A stretch of DNA of 64,000 nucleotides, taken from positions 28,928,983 to 28,992,982 of the forward strand of contig CM038223.1 of assembly GCA_021442155.1 (NCBI GenBank). Reading direction: 5' to 3'. Position numbers and translations under genes: made by a program. The notes beneath the pieces were generated by a model. The model was not told the origin of the DNA, did not search any database, and saw only the letters and a list, made by a program, of their open reading frames with translations. This document shows, in pieces, positions 24,765 to 36,735 of the stretch. Positions within the stretch are counted from its first letter, which is position 1. Every line of letters starts with the position of its first letter. Source of the stretch: Cymbidium sinense. Lineage: Eukaryota > Streptophyta > Magnoliopsida > Asparagales > Orchidaceae.

Positions 24765-25870
24765 GTAATAATTCTTCAAATAGAGCCCATTAATTGGAAG
24801 CATCAGATGTTCCCCTTTATAATTAATAAGCTGATAAGATCTTCCTTGGTAATCCATCTCTATGACAAAAGGGCCTTCCCAAGTGAGTTCAAACATGCCT
24901 TCCATCTTTCAGCGGGCAAAAATTGGTCTTCTTAGAACTAAAACAAGCTCTCCTACTTGAAAAGCTCTAGGGTGAACTAGCTTGTTGTGAGCTTGAATTA
25001 TTTTGGCTTTGTATAACTCGAGGTTCTGGCATGCCCGTAGGTGTCTCTCCTCCAAACCTTCGAGGTCTTCTAACTGTAACTTTGCATTCTGCTTTGTAGT
25101 GATTTCACTACCCATTGCTATCCTTAGTGATGGGAGTTGAACTTCTAAGGGTAGAACAGCTTCAGACCCATACACTAAAGAGAATGGTGTAGATTGAGTT
25201 GGAGTTTTGTATGTGGTGTGGTAGGCCCATAAGGCTTCAACTAACTGCTCATGCCACTGTCACTTGTTGTCGTTGAGCATCTTCTTTAGTATCTGCATGA
25301 GAGTTTTGTTGAATGCTTCTATTAGGCCATTTGCCTAAGGGTAGTAGATGGCAGAGTATCTCCAATCTATACCGTATCTTCTAGCAAAGTTGTTGATCTT
25401 GGTGCTCTTGAATGCAGTACGATTATAATATATAATTCATCGAGGCACCCCGAACCTATATACGATATGGTTCCTGAAAAATTGGAGCACATGCTGAGCT
25501 ATAACCTCTCTGACTAGGATTGCTTCCACCCACTTGGAAAAGTAGTCGGTGGCAGCTAAGATGAACCAATGACACTTGGAAGAAGGAGGATCGATAGGAC
25601 CCATAATGTCAGCACCCCAACACTCAAATGGCCATGAGGCCAATGTAGGATGTAGAATGTTGGGTGGTTGATGTAGGACCACACCATGTACCTGACACTG
25701 ATGGCATCTCCTAGCCACATTCATGCAGTCTGTAATATCAAAGGCCAGTAATATCTTAGTCTCTTAATCTTTGATTTCATCTTTGGACCTGATTGGTGTG
25801 CTTTGCATAGACTTGAAAGTACCTCGATCATGATCTTACGAGCTTTGTCCAAATAGCATAACCACATTTG
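24765..25870 (-). pseudogene. Element B integrase
   Basis: Integrase joins element cDNA to chromosomal DNA. The zinc-finger end is seen as CHQC at 25,695-25,706. The first catalytic Asp is in WGADIMGP (codon at 25,608-25,610), followed by FILAATDYFSKWVEAI. The second catalytic Asp is lost: the IISDNGT block reads IIYYNRT. The Glu block reads IEAFNK near 25,320. The C-terminal domain (25,175-24,909) contains MYGSEAVLPLEVQLP and AHNKLVHPRAFQVGEL. A stop after VPR and frameshifts break it. It lies at the 3' end of pol, after the second RNase H, as in all Tat elements. Confidence 0.87.
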
Positions 25871-26149
25871 ATCGAAAGACCATCAGTATAGGGTGCCATC
25901 CATGAGAGGATAGGAGAGAGCTCTATGTTTCATCTGATGGGCTTGTGATTTCTCTTGAGGTAGTTTACTGGTGTTCAAATAATCTATGAATGGTTGCCTC
26001 TAATCTAGCTCCTCATCTTTATTAGCAACGGCAACCTCCCCTTCAAGAAAAAGTCTCTCGATGAGTTCAGCATTAATAAGGGATAGGACATGTCTATTTC
26101 AGACCCTTATTGATATGGACTCATCTTCCAAACATGCCAATTCCTTGGA

Positions 26150-26550
26150 AAGTTTGGCCAAAGCATCTACTACTATGCTCTCTCCTCAAGGGACCTTGTA
26201 AATGGTGACCTCAGGAATTTTGGCCAACAACTTTATAGTATACTCATGGTAATGATGAAGCTTGGGTTTGAGAACCTTGTAAGACTTACTAATTTGGTTG
26301 ATGACCAACTAAGAGTCCCCATAGATATTGATGCTTTTGACACACACTATAATAGCTAATTCTAGACTGACAATCAAAGCCTCATACTTGGCTTCATTAA
26401 TGGTGCAGGGATTGGAGAGATAGTGTGAGAATCTTATCACATTGCGGTCTGGAGTTAAGAGAACTAGTCCTACCGTTGCCTTTCCTGGAAGAGTAGATTG
26501 TGGTTCTTCTCCTTTATGAAAGGAAGTCGCACCATCATAATACATCTCCC
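26150..26550 (-). pseudogene. Element B second (archaeal-type) RNase H
   Basis: This is the extra RNase H that defines the Tat lineage. MYYDGATS holds the first catalytic Asp, NEAKYEALI the Glu and IYGDS the second Asp, all within the open frame 26,545-26,309. The frame then runs into LHHYHEYT and DALAKLSKEL at about 26,150. The preceding FLAAHPL.VDSPLSDDLP linker at 26.57-26.65 kb joins it to RNase H. The core residues look intact even though stops flank the domain. Confidence 0.85.
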
Positions 26551-26825
26551 AATAGTGATTGTCAACCTCCCTAAGTTTATGATTTGTTCATTAGGGAGAT
26601 CATCACTGAGCGGGGAATCAACAAGCAGTGGGTGTGCTGCTAAGAAATTTTCTAGTGCTTATCTTTTTACCACATGGAGGGGTACAAATGTGATATCAAT
26701 TATGAGAGAATCATGGACCAACGTGCCAAACATTTGGATAACATCGACCATGTTATGAGATACTACAATGAATTGATTCTTGAAATCAAGTTCACCTTAA
26801 GAGGAATCATATAGTGTCGTAGCTT

Positions 26826-27070
26826 TTAGGATATAAAGATTAAAGCTAGGAAATGTTTCTCAATAGGCGGGTAGTTCGGTTTAGTAGGAATCAAATGATG
26901 GCTGAGATAGTAGAGAGCATTCTCCTTCCCTTCATCATTGGCTTGGGCCAATAAAGCTTTAAGGGAGCTGTCAAATGCAGCTATATAAAGGATCAATAGC
27001 CTGGCCGGGATAGGGGCTGCTAGAACTAGAAGCTTCACCAAATATTGCTTGATATCTTCAAAGGGATGTT
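26826..27070 (-). pseudogene. Element B retroviral-type RNase H
   Basis: Open frame 27,041-26,826 carries PIPARLLILYIAAFDSSLKA, where the family and element D have YTDA, so the first Asp reads Ala. It then carries NALYYLSHHL and NYPPIEKHFLALI, the standard Ty3/gypsy RNase H block. It removes the RNA strand during reverse transcription. It sits directly after RT. Confidence 0.85.
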
Positions 27071-28140
27071 GTTACTTTTCATCCCACTTGAACTTTGCAT
27101 CCTTTTTGACAAGTGCTGAAAATGATTTGCATTTTGTAGATAGGTTGGAGATAAAGCATCTTAGATACGCCAACTGCCCGTGGAAGGATCTAAGTTGAGT
27201 TAAACTTTTAGGTGGTGGCATTTTTAAGATAGCTTTGATCTTTTTGAGGTCTATTTCTATTCCCGTTTTGGATAACAAAACCAAGGAACTTTCCTGAAGC
27301 TACTTCGAATGCACACTTCAGGGGGTTTATTTTGAGGTTAAACTATCTTAATCATTTGAAAGCTACTCTTAAGTCAAAGAGATGGTCTTCCTTGTCTTTG
27401 CTATTGACTACTAGATCATCAACATAGCATTCAACTTGATGATGAATGAGTTCATTGAAGATCTGAGTCACGGCCCATTGGTATGTAGCACCAATATTTT
27501 TAAGGCCGATCGATGTTCAAAAAGCCTTATTTCTTTCATCCTTAGGGGACATCTAAATTTGGTTGTAGTCAGATGACCCATCCATGAAGGAGAATACTGA
27601 ATGAGATGAGGTGGTGTCCACCATTAATTCTGGTATAGGAAGAGGAAACTCATCCTTAGGACATGTATTATTTAAGTCCCTACAATTGATGCATATGCAA
27701 ATTTGGTCATTCTTTTTCTTAACTGGTATGACACTGGCTAACCAGGTAGGGTAATTTTTTTCCCTGATGAAACTAGCATCGATCAATTTCTTGACTTCAG
27801 AAATGACCTATTATTCAATTTCTAATCACATGCATCTAGGAGCTTGCTTAATAAGGTTAACATCAGGGTCTATTGCTAGTTTGTGGACTACTACATTAAG
27901 AGATAATCTGAGCATTTCTTCATAGCTCCATTCAAAGCAATCCTTAAACTCAATGAATATCTTAACTAAGTCATTGGTTTCTTCTTCATTTGATAATGAA
28001 CTAATGTATGTTGGGCGTGGATTTTCTTCCATCCCTTTTTTAAGCTTGTCAATAGTTGAATGGATCTCCTCTTTAAATTTTGGGAATGCATATTTGATTT
28101 GGAGAATCATCTGGATCATCTGAAGTTTCTAAACATAGTT
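27071..28140 (-). pseudogene. Element B reverse transcriptase
   Basis: N-terminal part (28,119-27,826): IEFKDCFEWSYEEM and the VHKLAIDPDVN block. Fingers (27,786-27,553): IDASFIREKNYPTWLASVIPVKKKN (given in full only here as a motif region), then CPKDEFPLP and FSFMDGSSDYNQI, which holds the first catalytic Asp. The active-site YVDD is intact at 27,415-27,426, preceded by CYVDDLVV context. The thumb and connection continue as PPPKSLTQLRSFHGQLAYLR at 27,284-27,072. A stop near 27,800 and the loss of a few residues around the PFGLKN block interrupt the frame. Confidence 0.87.
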
Positions 28141-28149
28141 CCTCATAAG

Positions 28150-28904
28150 AGTTAGTGTGGTTGGAGAAGGACCTATCAGACTCTAGATGATTGGTAACAA
28201 GTAAGCAGTAATCGTCATCATCAATTGGACCCATTGTACCAAATCCTAGTCCTGATCTTGATTGTGCATACCTGCTTCTGTTGTTCCATAGCTTTTTTAG
28301 GTATTCTAACCTTTGCTTAGACCATGTATAAGGAATAAACTTTTCTTTGCAGGATTAAAATAAAAGGCGAGTACCAATCAAAAGACAATTCCATTAATTC
28401 TTTATATGAATTACCCTCAAGTTCTACATCAGCTTTTGGACTTGAGGATGATGATCCCAATAGGAATCTCTTCAGCTTTGCATCAATGGAAGACTTAGGG
28501 GCTTTCTTAATAACTAAACCTTCAACTTTTGGAGAGGAAAATGAGGTTAGAGCTAAAGTTCCTAACTGCTGTCTGATAATTTCACATAAATTTGATTCGA
28601 ATATATCATGCTTTTCTTGGAGGCCTGGTCTTCATTGCTGTCTAGCTCGAGTGTCACCTCTAATGAAACCCGCTGAGAGGGGTTGGCTAGTATAGTAATC
28701 ACATGAGACTCATCCACTGAGCTGGATTCCAAGTCTATATGAATAATAGGGGTACTCCTGTGAACTAGAACATAACCCTGTTGGTGGTGCCAACAGGGGT
28801 CTTCCACCTCTAGGCCTCTATCTACCTCGCCTTTGGTGGAGGTCGAGTCATCCTACCCACATGTCCATATGATGGAATGAATTGTGGGTGGAATGTGATA
28901 TGTG
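28150..28904 (-). pseudogene. Element B protease-RT linker
   Basis: Open frame 28,807-28,562 has YVLVHRSTPIIHIDLESSS, then NPSQRVSLEVTLELDS and a Ser/Asp-rich tail. The same block is found in D at 59,590-59,760, where it follows a Gly/Arg-rich stretch. The function is unknown. In Ogre elements an intron lies between protease and RT, and this interval is where such an intron would fall, but I cannot identify splice sites. Confidence 0.6.
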
Positions 28905-30100
28905 GCTCTACTTCTTCCTTGATATTCTTTTTGTTCACTTGAACTTTCATTTTTCTTTTCTTTTTCTTTTCTTTTTCTTTCTTCTTTTTTTTTCTTTTTA
29001 ATTTGAATTTTGACCAAGTTCATAAGAAAAGGTATTTTAAGGAAGGTAGTAAGTCACATCCTCATATATCTCAACCTCTCTAATTGAAAAGGCTTTTCAT
29101 CACCTTTGACATAGTACTTGATCCCATCCTTTCAGAACTTGATGCACTGATGGAGGGAGGATGGAATCATCTTGTTCTAATGTATCCAAGGTCTACCAAG
29201 CAAAGTAGTGAATGATGTATTTGAATCAATTATATAGAATTTGGCTTCACTCTTCCAAATACCTATCTCCAAAGAGAACTCTACAGAATCTAAAGCCCTC
29301 TTTCCTTGTTCTTTGAATCCTCTCAACATCATCCGATCTCCTCAGAGTGTGGAGATGTTGATCCATAAATAGGCAAGGGTCTTTAGACTCATAATGTCCA
29401 CTGATGCACCTAAATCTACAAGTACTCTGGAAAGTCTAAATATGCCCATGTCCACTATAATGTAGAGGGGACGGTTGTGCTCCATGTCCCCTAGAAGAAG
29501 GTCTTCATATGTGAAAGTGACTCCTTGGGCTTCTCGGAAATAATGTGCCTCCTCTCCAATAGCGATCGGTTAAGCTAAGCATATCTCTGGATCAAGAAAA
29601 GCCTTGATCAATGATTCCCTCATCTCTTTGAATAAGATAAGGGCATCGTATATGCTTAACTTAGATGGCAACTTTCTTAGGTGAGAGAGAGCATTGTAAT
29701 CACTCTAGGCTGATCCTCCACAAGCATATCCAAGGGTGGAGCATCCTGTGGAGGGGCTTCTCGATCATCTGAACCAATGACTTATTTCTCCTTATCTTGA
29801 GGTGCTGCTCTAGGAGGTAGAACTTTGCCACTAGGGAGGTTGACTTCGGTGATCTCTTGTGGCAAGTTAGTGGAAGGTCCTACCTGCTTGTCAGGCTAAT
29901 CTACAGCTTCTCTTATGGGACCCTTAGAATCTGAAGATTCCAAGTCTATCTCAAGAGGTGATCCCATATTATTCAGAGAAGGAAAGTCCAACTCTGAATC
30001 AGAAAAAAGGAAGATCGAGTTGATATAATTATCATTTAAACTTGGAGAGCTTTCTAAAGAGTAGAGTTAGATAACTAATCAAAAGTGACATAAATATAAT
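28905..30100 (-). pseudogene. Element B protease region
   Basis: An aspartic-protease motif is seen at 29,402-29,416: DLGAS, preceded by RVLV and followed by V.IM, the usual Tat form. About 200 bp further along the coding strand comes the LGRPWIH..N...PSSLHQ block (29.13-29.23 kb). This block follows the protease in Tat elements. A long pyrimidine tract at 28,945-29,015 (purine in element sense, encoding Lys/Glu/Arg) separates it from the linker. In-frame stops are present. Confidence 0.8.
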
Positions 30101-32011
30101 TCAAAGTACCTTTATTCCTTGATTTCTTGGATTTTGAAGGAGGTACATAGTAGAAATCTAGTAAAGTAAGTGGGGTGAGGGATTTGATGCCCTCATCTCG
30201 ATACAAGATGTCTTAGAGAAGAAAGCAAGTAGAGGTGCTCCTTGAAGTAGTAGTTGCAGGAATGGAGGCTGACTCGGTCGGTGGTTGTGCTACTTGGCTA
30301 TCTAGGCGGCATGGGCTACTCTACTCTTGATGAGCTCCCCTTTCCCTGTTCTCTTTGGCAACTTGCAAACCTTCCTTGATGTTGGAGGTTGGCTCGAAGA
30401 AAGTTTCTTGATTTTGAAAATAATTTTCTTAGAGGTTGAGATAAGAGATATCCCAACCTTCTTTTTGGTTTTGAGAGGATGTATCCCCAAGATTACCCTA
30501 ATGGCGGATGGTTTATTCCACAAGGTATTCCTTTGGGATAATTATGGCTCTTGAAGCTATGCTCAAAGTCCTTGAATGTAAAGCAATCCTCAAAATATGG
30601 CTAGCATGCGTGGTAGGGGCAAAAGTTAGGATCATTACTCTTGCCCTTCCTCCGCCTTCTAGCGGGTAGCTAAAAGTCGTTTCTTTAAGAGATTCTTAAA
30701 GATTTTCTAACTACTCCCTCTTAAATGAATATGGTTTGTTTAGTTTATCCATAAGAGTAGGTGGATGGTATAGTGTACCTATATGTGTGGAGGAGGCGAG
30801 GTGGTGAAGGCCATGGAGGCTGTGGCCGGATGGCCTCGTGGTGGTAGAGAGGTGGAAGTGATTGGAGCTCGAGGTCTCTCATACTTCTCCTGTCACGCTC
30901 TTATCTACTCACACCGCCCCGCTTCTTCTCATAAGCTTTCTATGACATTGGCTTTGTAGATTGATCTAGAAAAGGCAACTGCTTTCTTGTGTTAGCCTTG
31001 TTGATTAGCTTCTCAAATGTTTTGATGGTAAAACCTTTGAGCATGAAGGCAATCGGTTCATGAATATTCTTAAGTAGAATTTCAATGGCATGTTGTTCAG
31101 ATAGCTACAGTTCACATTTCATACTCAAATTATGACATCTAAGATTATAATCAATGAGGGACTCACCAGGGTGTTGTTGAGCCATAACGAGATCGCTTAC
31201 AGTCACCCTTTACTGAGCTCCAACAAACCTCTTAATGAAGAGATGCTCCAACTCAATAAAATTCTTTACAGAACTATTGGAGAGTTCAACATATCAATCA
31301 AAAGCTATGCTTGCTAAGCTACTAACGAAGAGACGAAACAAAAGAGCATCACTGCCACCAATGTTCAATAACCGCCCAAAATGTGCCTGGGTTCCGCCAT
31401 CATCAAGCTATTGAAAGAAGGTGGCACGAAACCCTTAGGATACTGAATGGCATCGAATTCCTCTGGGTTGGGTCTACCCTGTAGAACCAATGATCCTCCT
31501 CGGGATTGCACCATCAGTTCTCTCATCTGCTGCTCAGCCATGAGTTTAATGTCATTTTCTTGCATGAAGGTACTATACACTACCTTCTTATACAAGCTTG
31601 TGCAGCCCTATTCTACCAGAGGTAAACTCTTAGGCTGATCCAAGACATGCACTAACTTGGGCTGACCTGTCTCTGCAATAGTAGGATACACTGTCGGGGT
31701 TTAGTTTTGAAGTGCCAAGACTACTACTAGAAAATCATCAAGCTTCTTCCCCATCCAATCGATTTGTTCATCCTTTTGCTTTAGTTGTTGAAGGAGGTGT
31801 TGGATCAAGTAGGCTATTTCATCCTGCTCAGCTGCATCACCTTCCAAATTATGCTGATCATGAAGAAGAGAACCCTTGGTATCTACCATGTGCACTCCTA
31901 CTGAATCCTCAAACATATCATTTTCATTAAGATCAAACCAGTCATATCCTAGGATCTCCTTCTTCTCCACTAGATACTGAGCTACAATGTCATCTAGGGA
32001 TTGGTCCAACT
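30101..32011 (-). pseudogene. Element B gag
   Basis: N-terminal part, open 32,009-31,701: an acidic stretch, then a glutamine/lysine-rich helix (LLQQLKQKDEQIDWMGKKL). Next open piece, 31,595-31,365. The Retrotrans_gag-like core at about 31,330-30,960 reads through stops as ELEHLFIKRF, DLVMAQQHPGESL and NLSMKCEL, then AFMLKGFTIKTFEKLINKA. At 30,583-30,624 a knuckle-like motif reads FCPYHA...FEDCF, with the second His region shortened. It matches A (8.3-10.3 kb) along its length. Gag would form the virus-like particle. Confidence 0.78.
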
Positions 32012-33415
32012 AAACAGATACAAAAGATCGAGGCTAATCAGTAGTAGGATCACTATCATGAATAGAAAGATATCTAACCTCTACTGCTACAGAAGAGCTA
32101 ACCCTATGAGGGCTAAGCTCACTAGAAGAAAGATGTTCTTAGCTTTCACTAGATTTCAATGGAGTAGTACTCCTAGGAGGATCTATGGCCATGGGAATAG
32201 TGGTACTGTCTCCTCCTCCCTCGATTATTGCTATCTCCATAGCTTGTTGTGGTGGTGGTGGTGATGGAACAACTACTATACTCTGAGGTCACCATTCCCT
32301 CTTCACCACAACTAGGGCAGGAGGTCAAGCAGGAGAGCTCGACCATGCTTCAGTCGGTGGTGCAGATTGAATGGGATCTCTTGGCCATAATCAGATCACC
32401 AATGGGGCTCTCTTCTCCCCGGATGCAACCTTCATGGCTTTTATTGGAATAGTGGATGATGGAACATGACCGAGATGGGGGTGGAGTAGGTGGTGTGGAC
32501 ACCACGACTCTCTCTGAGAGCTCTCCTGATGGGTAGTACCCATCATTAAATGTTATCAAGATGATCATCATGCAAGATTAATGGGAAAGTCCATGAGGGA
32601 AAAGCCGCCATACCTACATCTCTTTTTGCTAATAATCTGCACTGATACTCGGGCCTCCCTAGCCCTTTCCTATCTGATGTGTTTGCCCACACTGCAGGGG
32701 ATGACTGAACATAAATCAAATTGAGCCCCAAACTCTAATCGTCCATAAGCTTCGCCAACTCAGTGTAAAATTGCTCTAAGTCTGGCATACAACCGTCTCC
32801 TCTCACTGATAGAGGCTCAAACTATACTACTGGTGGAGGTGAAGCTAAAATCCTCCTAATGCCTTCCTGTCCATCAACCAGGGAGGAGGGGGTGAAATTT
32901 GTTCTCTATGATAAGAGGAGACACTATCCTAAGTACCTCCACTACTGCATACTGGGAAACTACCTCTAGCTCCTTCGCTATATGAGTGTGATACTGCTTG
33001 ATCATGTGGTTCTTATTTTAGCATTGAGTCCTGGTGGGATGAGCAGTGCAGGAACTAGACCCTACCTTGTAGGTAGGGGAGACAATCCCTAGAATCAGGG
33101 GAGCCTTCCCCTTGTAGGTAGCCAACAAGTGGGTGCTAGCCCGTACTGGGATAGAAAGGGGAACCACTGAGCACGCTGGCATTAGGACTGCTACTGCTAC
33201 GGGAACTGCCACAGCCTTCCTCTTTAGTGAGAGAAAATTTAAGTTAGATGGCATCTCAACCTAAATGATCAGATTTTACCCAGTCACCACGCTCTTATTG
33301 ACTGTTGTGAGGGTGGTCCCCTCATAAGTGATCCTAGCCCCCTCAAACCTCGCCAAAATGAATGAGGTGGGAGAAGTTAGACTTTGGGAGGCTGGCCCAA
33401 TCCAAGGCCAAATCC
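32012..33415 (-). pseudogene. Uncharacterised coding-like region upstream of gag (element B)
   Basis: It matches 10.3-11.6 kb of element A. The best open stretch, 33,254-33,018, is Ala/Val/Pro-rich and ends PTRTQC, and the TQC.N.N string is shared with A. It stands where Ogre elements carry ORF1, between leader and gag. No known domain is recognised. Conservation between A and B through many point changes suggests it was once coding. Confidence 0.45.
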
Positions 33416-35143
33416 ATCTAGAAAGAAAATGTGATCACGTACTACTATGCTACCATTTGAATGAACTAAATTGAACAGAACTGAACTAAACTAACTGAAA
33501 CTGATTGAAAGTCTGCAATATTGAAAATAAGTTCGAATCAGATTTTTTGCTTTAATTCATTTTTTAGAATTTGAACCAACACTCAACAATTTGAATATGG
33601 TAAGTGGGGCTCTTTGATTTTGGAGATATTTTATTTTTGAATTTAGAATTGAAAAGGAGATTTTTGAATTTAGAATCCATTTTCAACAAATTTGTGTATG
33701 TTGGAAATGGGTTCAAATATTTTGAAGAGATTGATGCTTCCATTGGTTCATATTTAATTTTGATTTTTAGGACCCTTATTTTTATTTGAGTATGTTAAAA
33801 AGGGTCAATTGATTTTTTGATTTGTGATTTTGGAATTTACTCACTTAAATTTGGGTATGCTAGTGAGGTGTTTGAAAATAATTTTCTTCTTTTTGCTTTA
33901 TTTGTGAATTATGTGAATTTGAATGGAATCTTTAGCAAATTTGGGTATGCTAAATGAAGAATCCAAATGTTTTGTTATTTTGAAAAGAGGATCTTTACTT
34001 AGCAAATTTAGGTATGCTAAATAAAGGATCCAAATGTGTTTTATTTTGATGATTTTGAAAGAGGATTCTTACAAATTTAGGTATGCTAAATTCAAATGTG
34101 TTTTTGTGATTTTTTGATTTTGAAGAGGATCTTAGAATTTAGGTATGTAATCAAATTTTTTTTTTTGAAAAGAGGATTTTTACTTAGCAAATTTAGTATG
34201 CTAAATAAAGGAAATCCATGTTTATTTTGATTTTTGATTTTGAAAAGTGGATTTACTTAGCAAATTTAGGTACTAAATAAAGATCATGATGTTTATTTTG
34301 AAAACATTATTATTGACTTTATTTTTGAAAAGATGATTGTTGATTTTATTTTGAAAATGAAATCTTCATTCAATAAATTGAATGAGGATATTCATTTGTG
34401 ATTTTGAAAATATGATTGTTGATTTTGATTTTTATTGAAAATAAAATCTTCATTCATTAAATTGAATGAGGGTGTTCATTTATGCTTTTGAAAATATGAT
34501 TTTGGATTGATTTTTTTGAAAATGTTATTCAATTGTGAATGAGATGTTCATTTTGATTTTGAAAATTTGATTGTTGATTTTGATTTTTAAAAATGAAATC
34601 TTCATTCAATAAATTGAATTAGGATGTTCATTTGTGCTTTTGAAAATTTGATTGTTGATTTTGAATTTTGAAAATAAAATCTTTATTCAATAAATTTAAA
34701 GAGGATGTTCATTTGTTCTTTTAAAAATTTGATTGTTGATTTTATTTTTGAGAATGATCTTATATATAACAATCATGAAGATTGTTAGATGAGGTTGATT
34801 TATGAAAATTTTGTACAAATATTTTATTATGTGCATTTTAAAATGGTGCTTTTTGGAAATTAATGTTTTTATAAAGGATTCATTTTTATTTATTTTTAGA
34901 ATGAACCTTACCCTACCATAGAAATGGTAAGAAGGAAGTCTTTAATTATTTCTTTTTTATTAAATTTTTATTTTATTGGGAAACCAATGGGGTTTTAAGA
35001 CCTACATAGTGAGGTCCTAAAACCTAAAGATGTGGCAGCTGATGAAATAAGTGCCAATGGAAAGAAGGATAGTCTGGATCATATAAAATACAAATCCACT
35101 ATACTTGGAGACAATGATCATTTACCAAATATGGAGAGGAACC
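33416..35143 (-). repeat. Element B leader with degraded stem-loop array
   Basis: It has the same kind of array as element A. The clearest unit is GGATCTTTACTTAGCA (33,989-34,004), loop AATTTAGGTA, and TGCTAAATAAAGGATCC (34,015-34,031). Other units lie near 33,565, 33,680, 33,940, 34,185, 34,362, 34,448, 34,598 and 34,760. In the units from 34,362 on, the stem sequence has switched to ATCTTCATTCAAT/ATTGAATGAGGAT with a much shorter loop. Several units around 34,060-34,280 have lost part of an arm by small deletions. Confidence 0.8.
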
Positions 35144-35153
35144 TCCCCGAGTA
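35144..35153 (-). promoter_or_regulatory. Primer-binding site remnant of element B
   Basis: In element sense TACTCGGGGA is left of the 18-nt site seen intact in element A, with short internal deletions. It lies 8 nt inside the 5' LTR end at 35,162, the same place as in A. Confidence 0.6.
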
Positions 35154-36668
35154 GAAAAATCTATGGTGAATTTTCTCTTCATCTATCTTTGAGATAAATA
35201 AAAATAAAAAAATAATACCACCTTTGTTGGACACCACAGAGATGTTCTTATTAGGGTGATCACATGATATGAGGAATGATGTACTATCTTGAGAGGAAGT
35301 CACCATCCTACAATGGACCTAATCACCTTAATAATGACTCCAGGACTATGGGTCTTGGATATACAGATTCTTCCCTACTTTACATGGAAAAAAAAGTAAA
35401 GCAAGGTTTATTTTAAATGGGTTCATTAAGTTCCCTATGGAGGCAAGCCCCATAATTAGTATATCTAAGGAATGAGATTCCTTAGAATACTCGATTAAGG
35501 TAAATGATCATTGTCTCCAAAGATTTCAAAGATAGGACTATCAATCATTGGTTTATTTTTAGAAGATCAAGTGGGATTGATCAAAGGAGGGAGTTATTAT
35601 CAAAAAGATAAGTAGGGATGCTCATGATACTAGAAGCCTAGTAGCATCCCAAACTATCTATGGTTGGGCTTTATATTTTTTTGAAGTGATTTATTTGTTT
35701 GAGTTGAATTTTTATTAGAAATCTAGACTTATAATTCCATGACACAAGATCATGGAAATGCCTAAGTGAGGATTTATGCTTATAGCCCATAGGAAGTAGC
35801 AACCTCAACCTAAATCTAGGAGCTTTGGCGAGGGGGCCAAGCACCTAAATCTAAGGCAAAATGGGTATGGTTTACCTCCACAAGAGAGATAAACCACCCT
35901 TGTTGGACTTACAGGGTGGCGCCAACTAACTCCTCCTACAATTTTAAATACATGTAGGCAAGTCATATGCTTTTGCAAGATAGTTAAGTATTTATTTAAG
36001 AAAGAGTCCTTAAACACACTCCCTGAGAGACTAGATCATATAGGGCATGATTAATGACTTAAATCTAATGAAAATTTTATTATATTTTATTTTAATTTTT
36101 GGATAATTAATTTTACGTAGGCTATGGTATCCATATGCCTAATGCATGAGAAATTTGATTATGGGCCAAAATCAACAAGAAGGAGGTGTGTTTCCACCAT
36201 GGCTCTCAAAGGTCAAGCCAAGTTCTCTGGCAAAGGTGGAAGCTCTCCATAAGCAAGAGTGAAGCAAGATGCTTTTTATGCATGATGTGAAAACATACAA
36301 CGTCTAAGGGGTTACTTAATGTTTTATCTTGTTTTATAACCTAGGCATTAGGTGAGGTTATGAGTTGTTAATTTTTAGTTTTGACTTGATTAATTGGGTA
36401 GAAAATTTATTTTTCCTTAAGAGCCTAATTGCATCTAGGCCATTCATCAAAGCATGGAAGAAACAAGGAAAAATGCCATCTTAATGCATAAGCTAAACAA
36501 ACATCAAATAATTTATAAAGCTAGAGCAAAAGAATAAGAGGCCTTTTGTGGTTAGGCTCCACCGTACAAACCCAAAAAGACAAATGTGGGTAGTCGAGCT
36601 CTACCCTTATATAATCCGGATTACAAATGAATTAATTACAATCAATAATAGAACTCATGTTATGGGGG

Positions 36669-36735
36669 TCTTCTTTCTTCTTTCTTCTTTTCTTCATTTC
36701 TTTCTTCTTTCTTCTTTCTTCTTTCTTTTTTCTTG
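36669..36735. repeat. Pyrimidine (TTC-rich) tract in the LTR
   Basis: TTTCTTCTTTC-type repeats occur here and at the matching places of the other LTRs (17,441-17,505 and 14,725-14,760). It is a shared feature of the LTR family, purine-rich in element sense. Confidence 0.8.
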
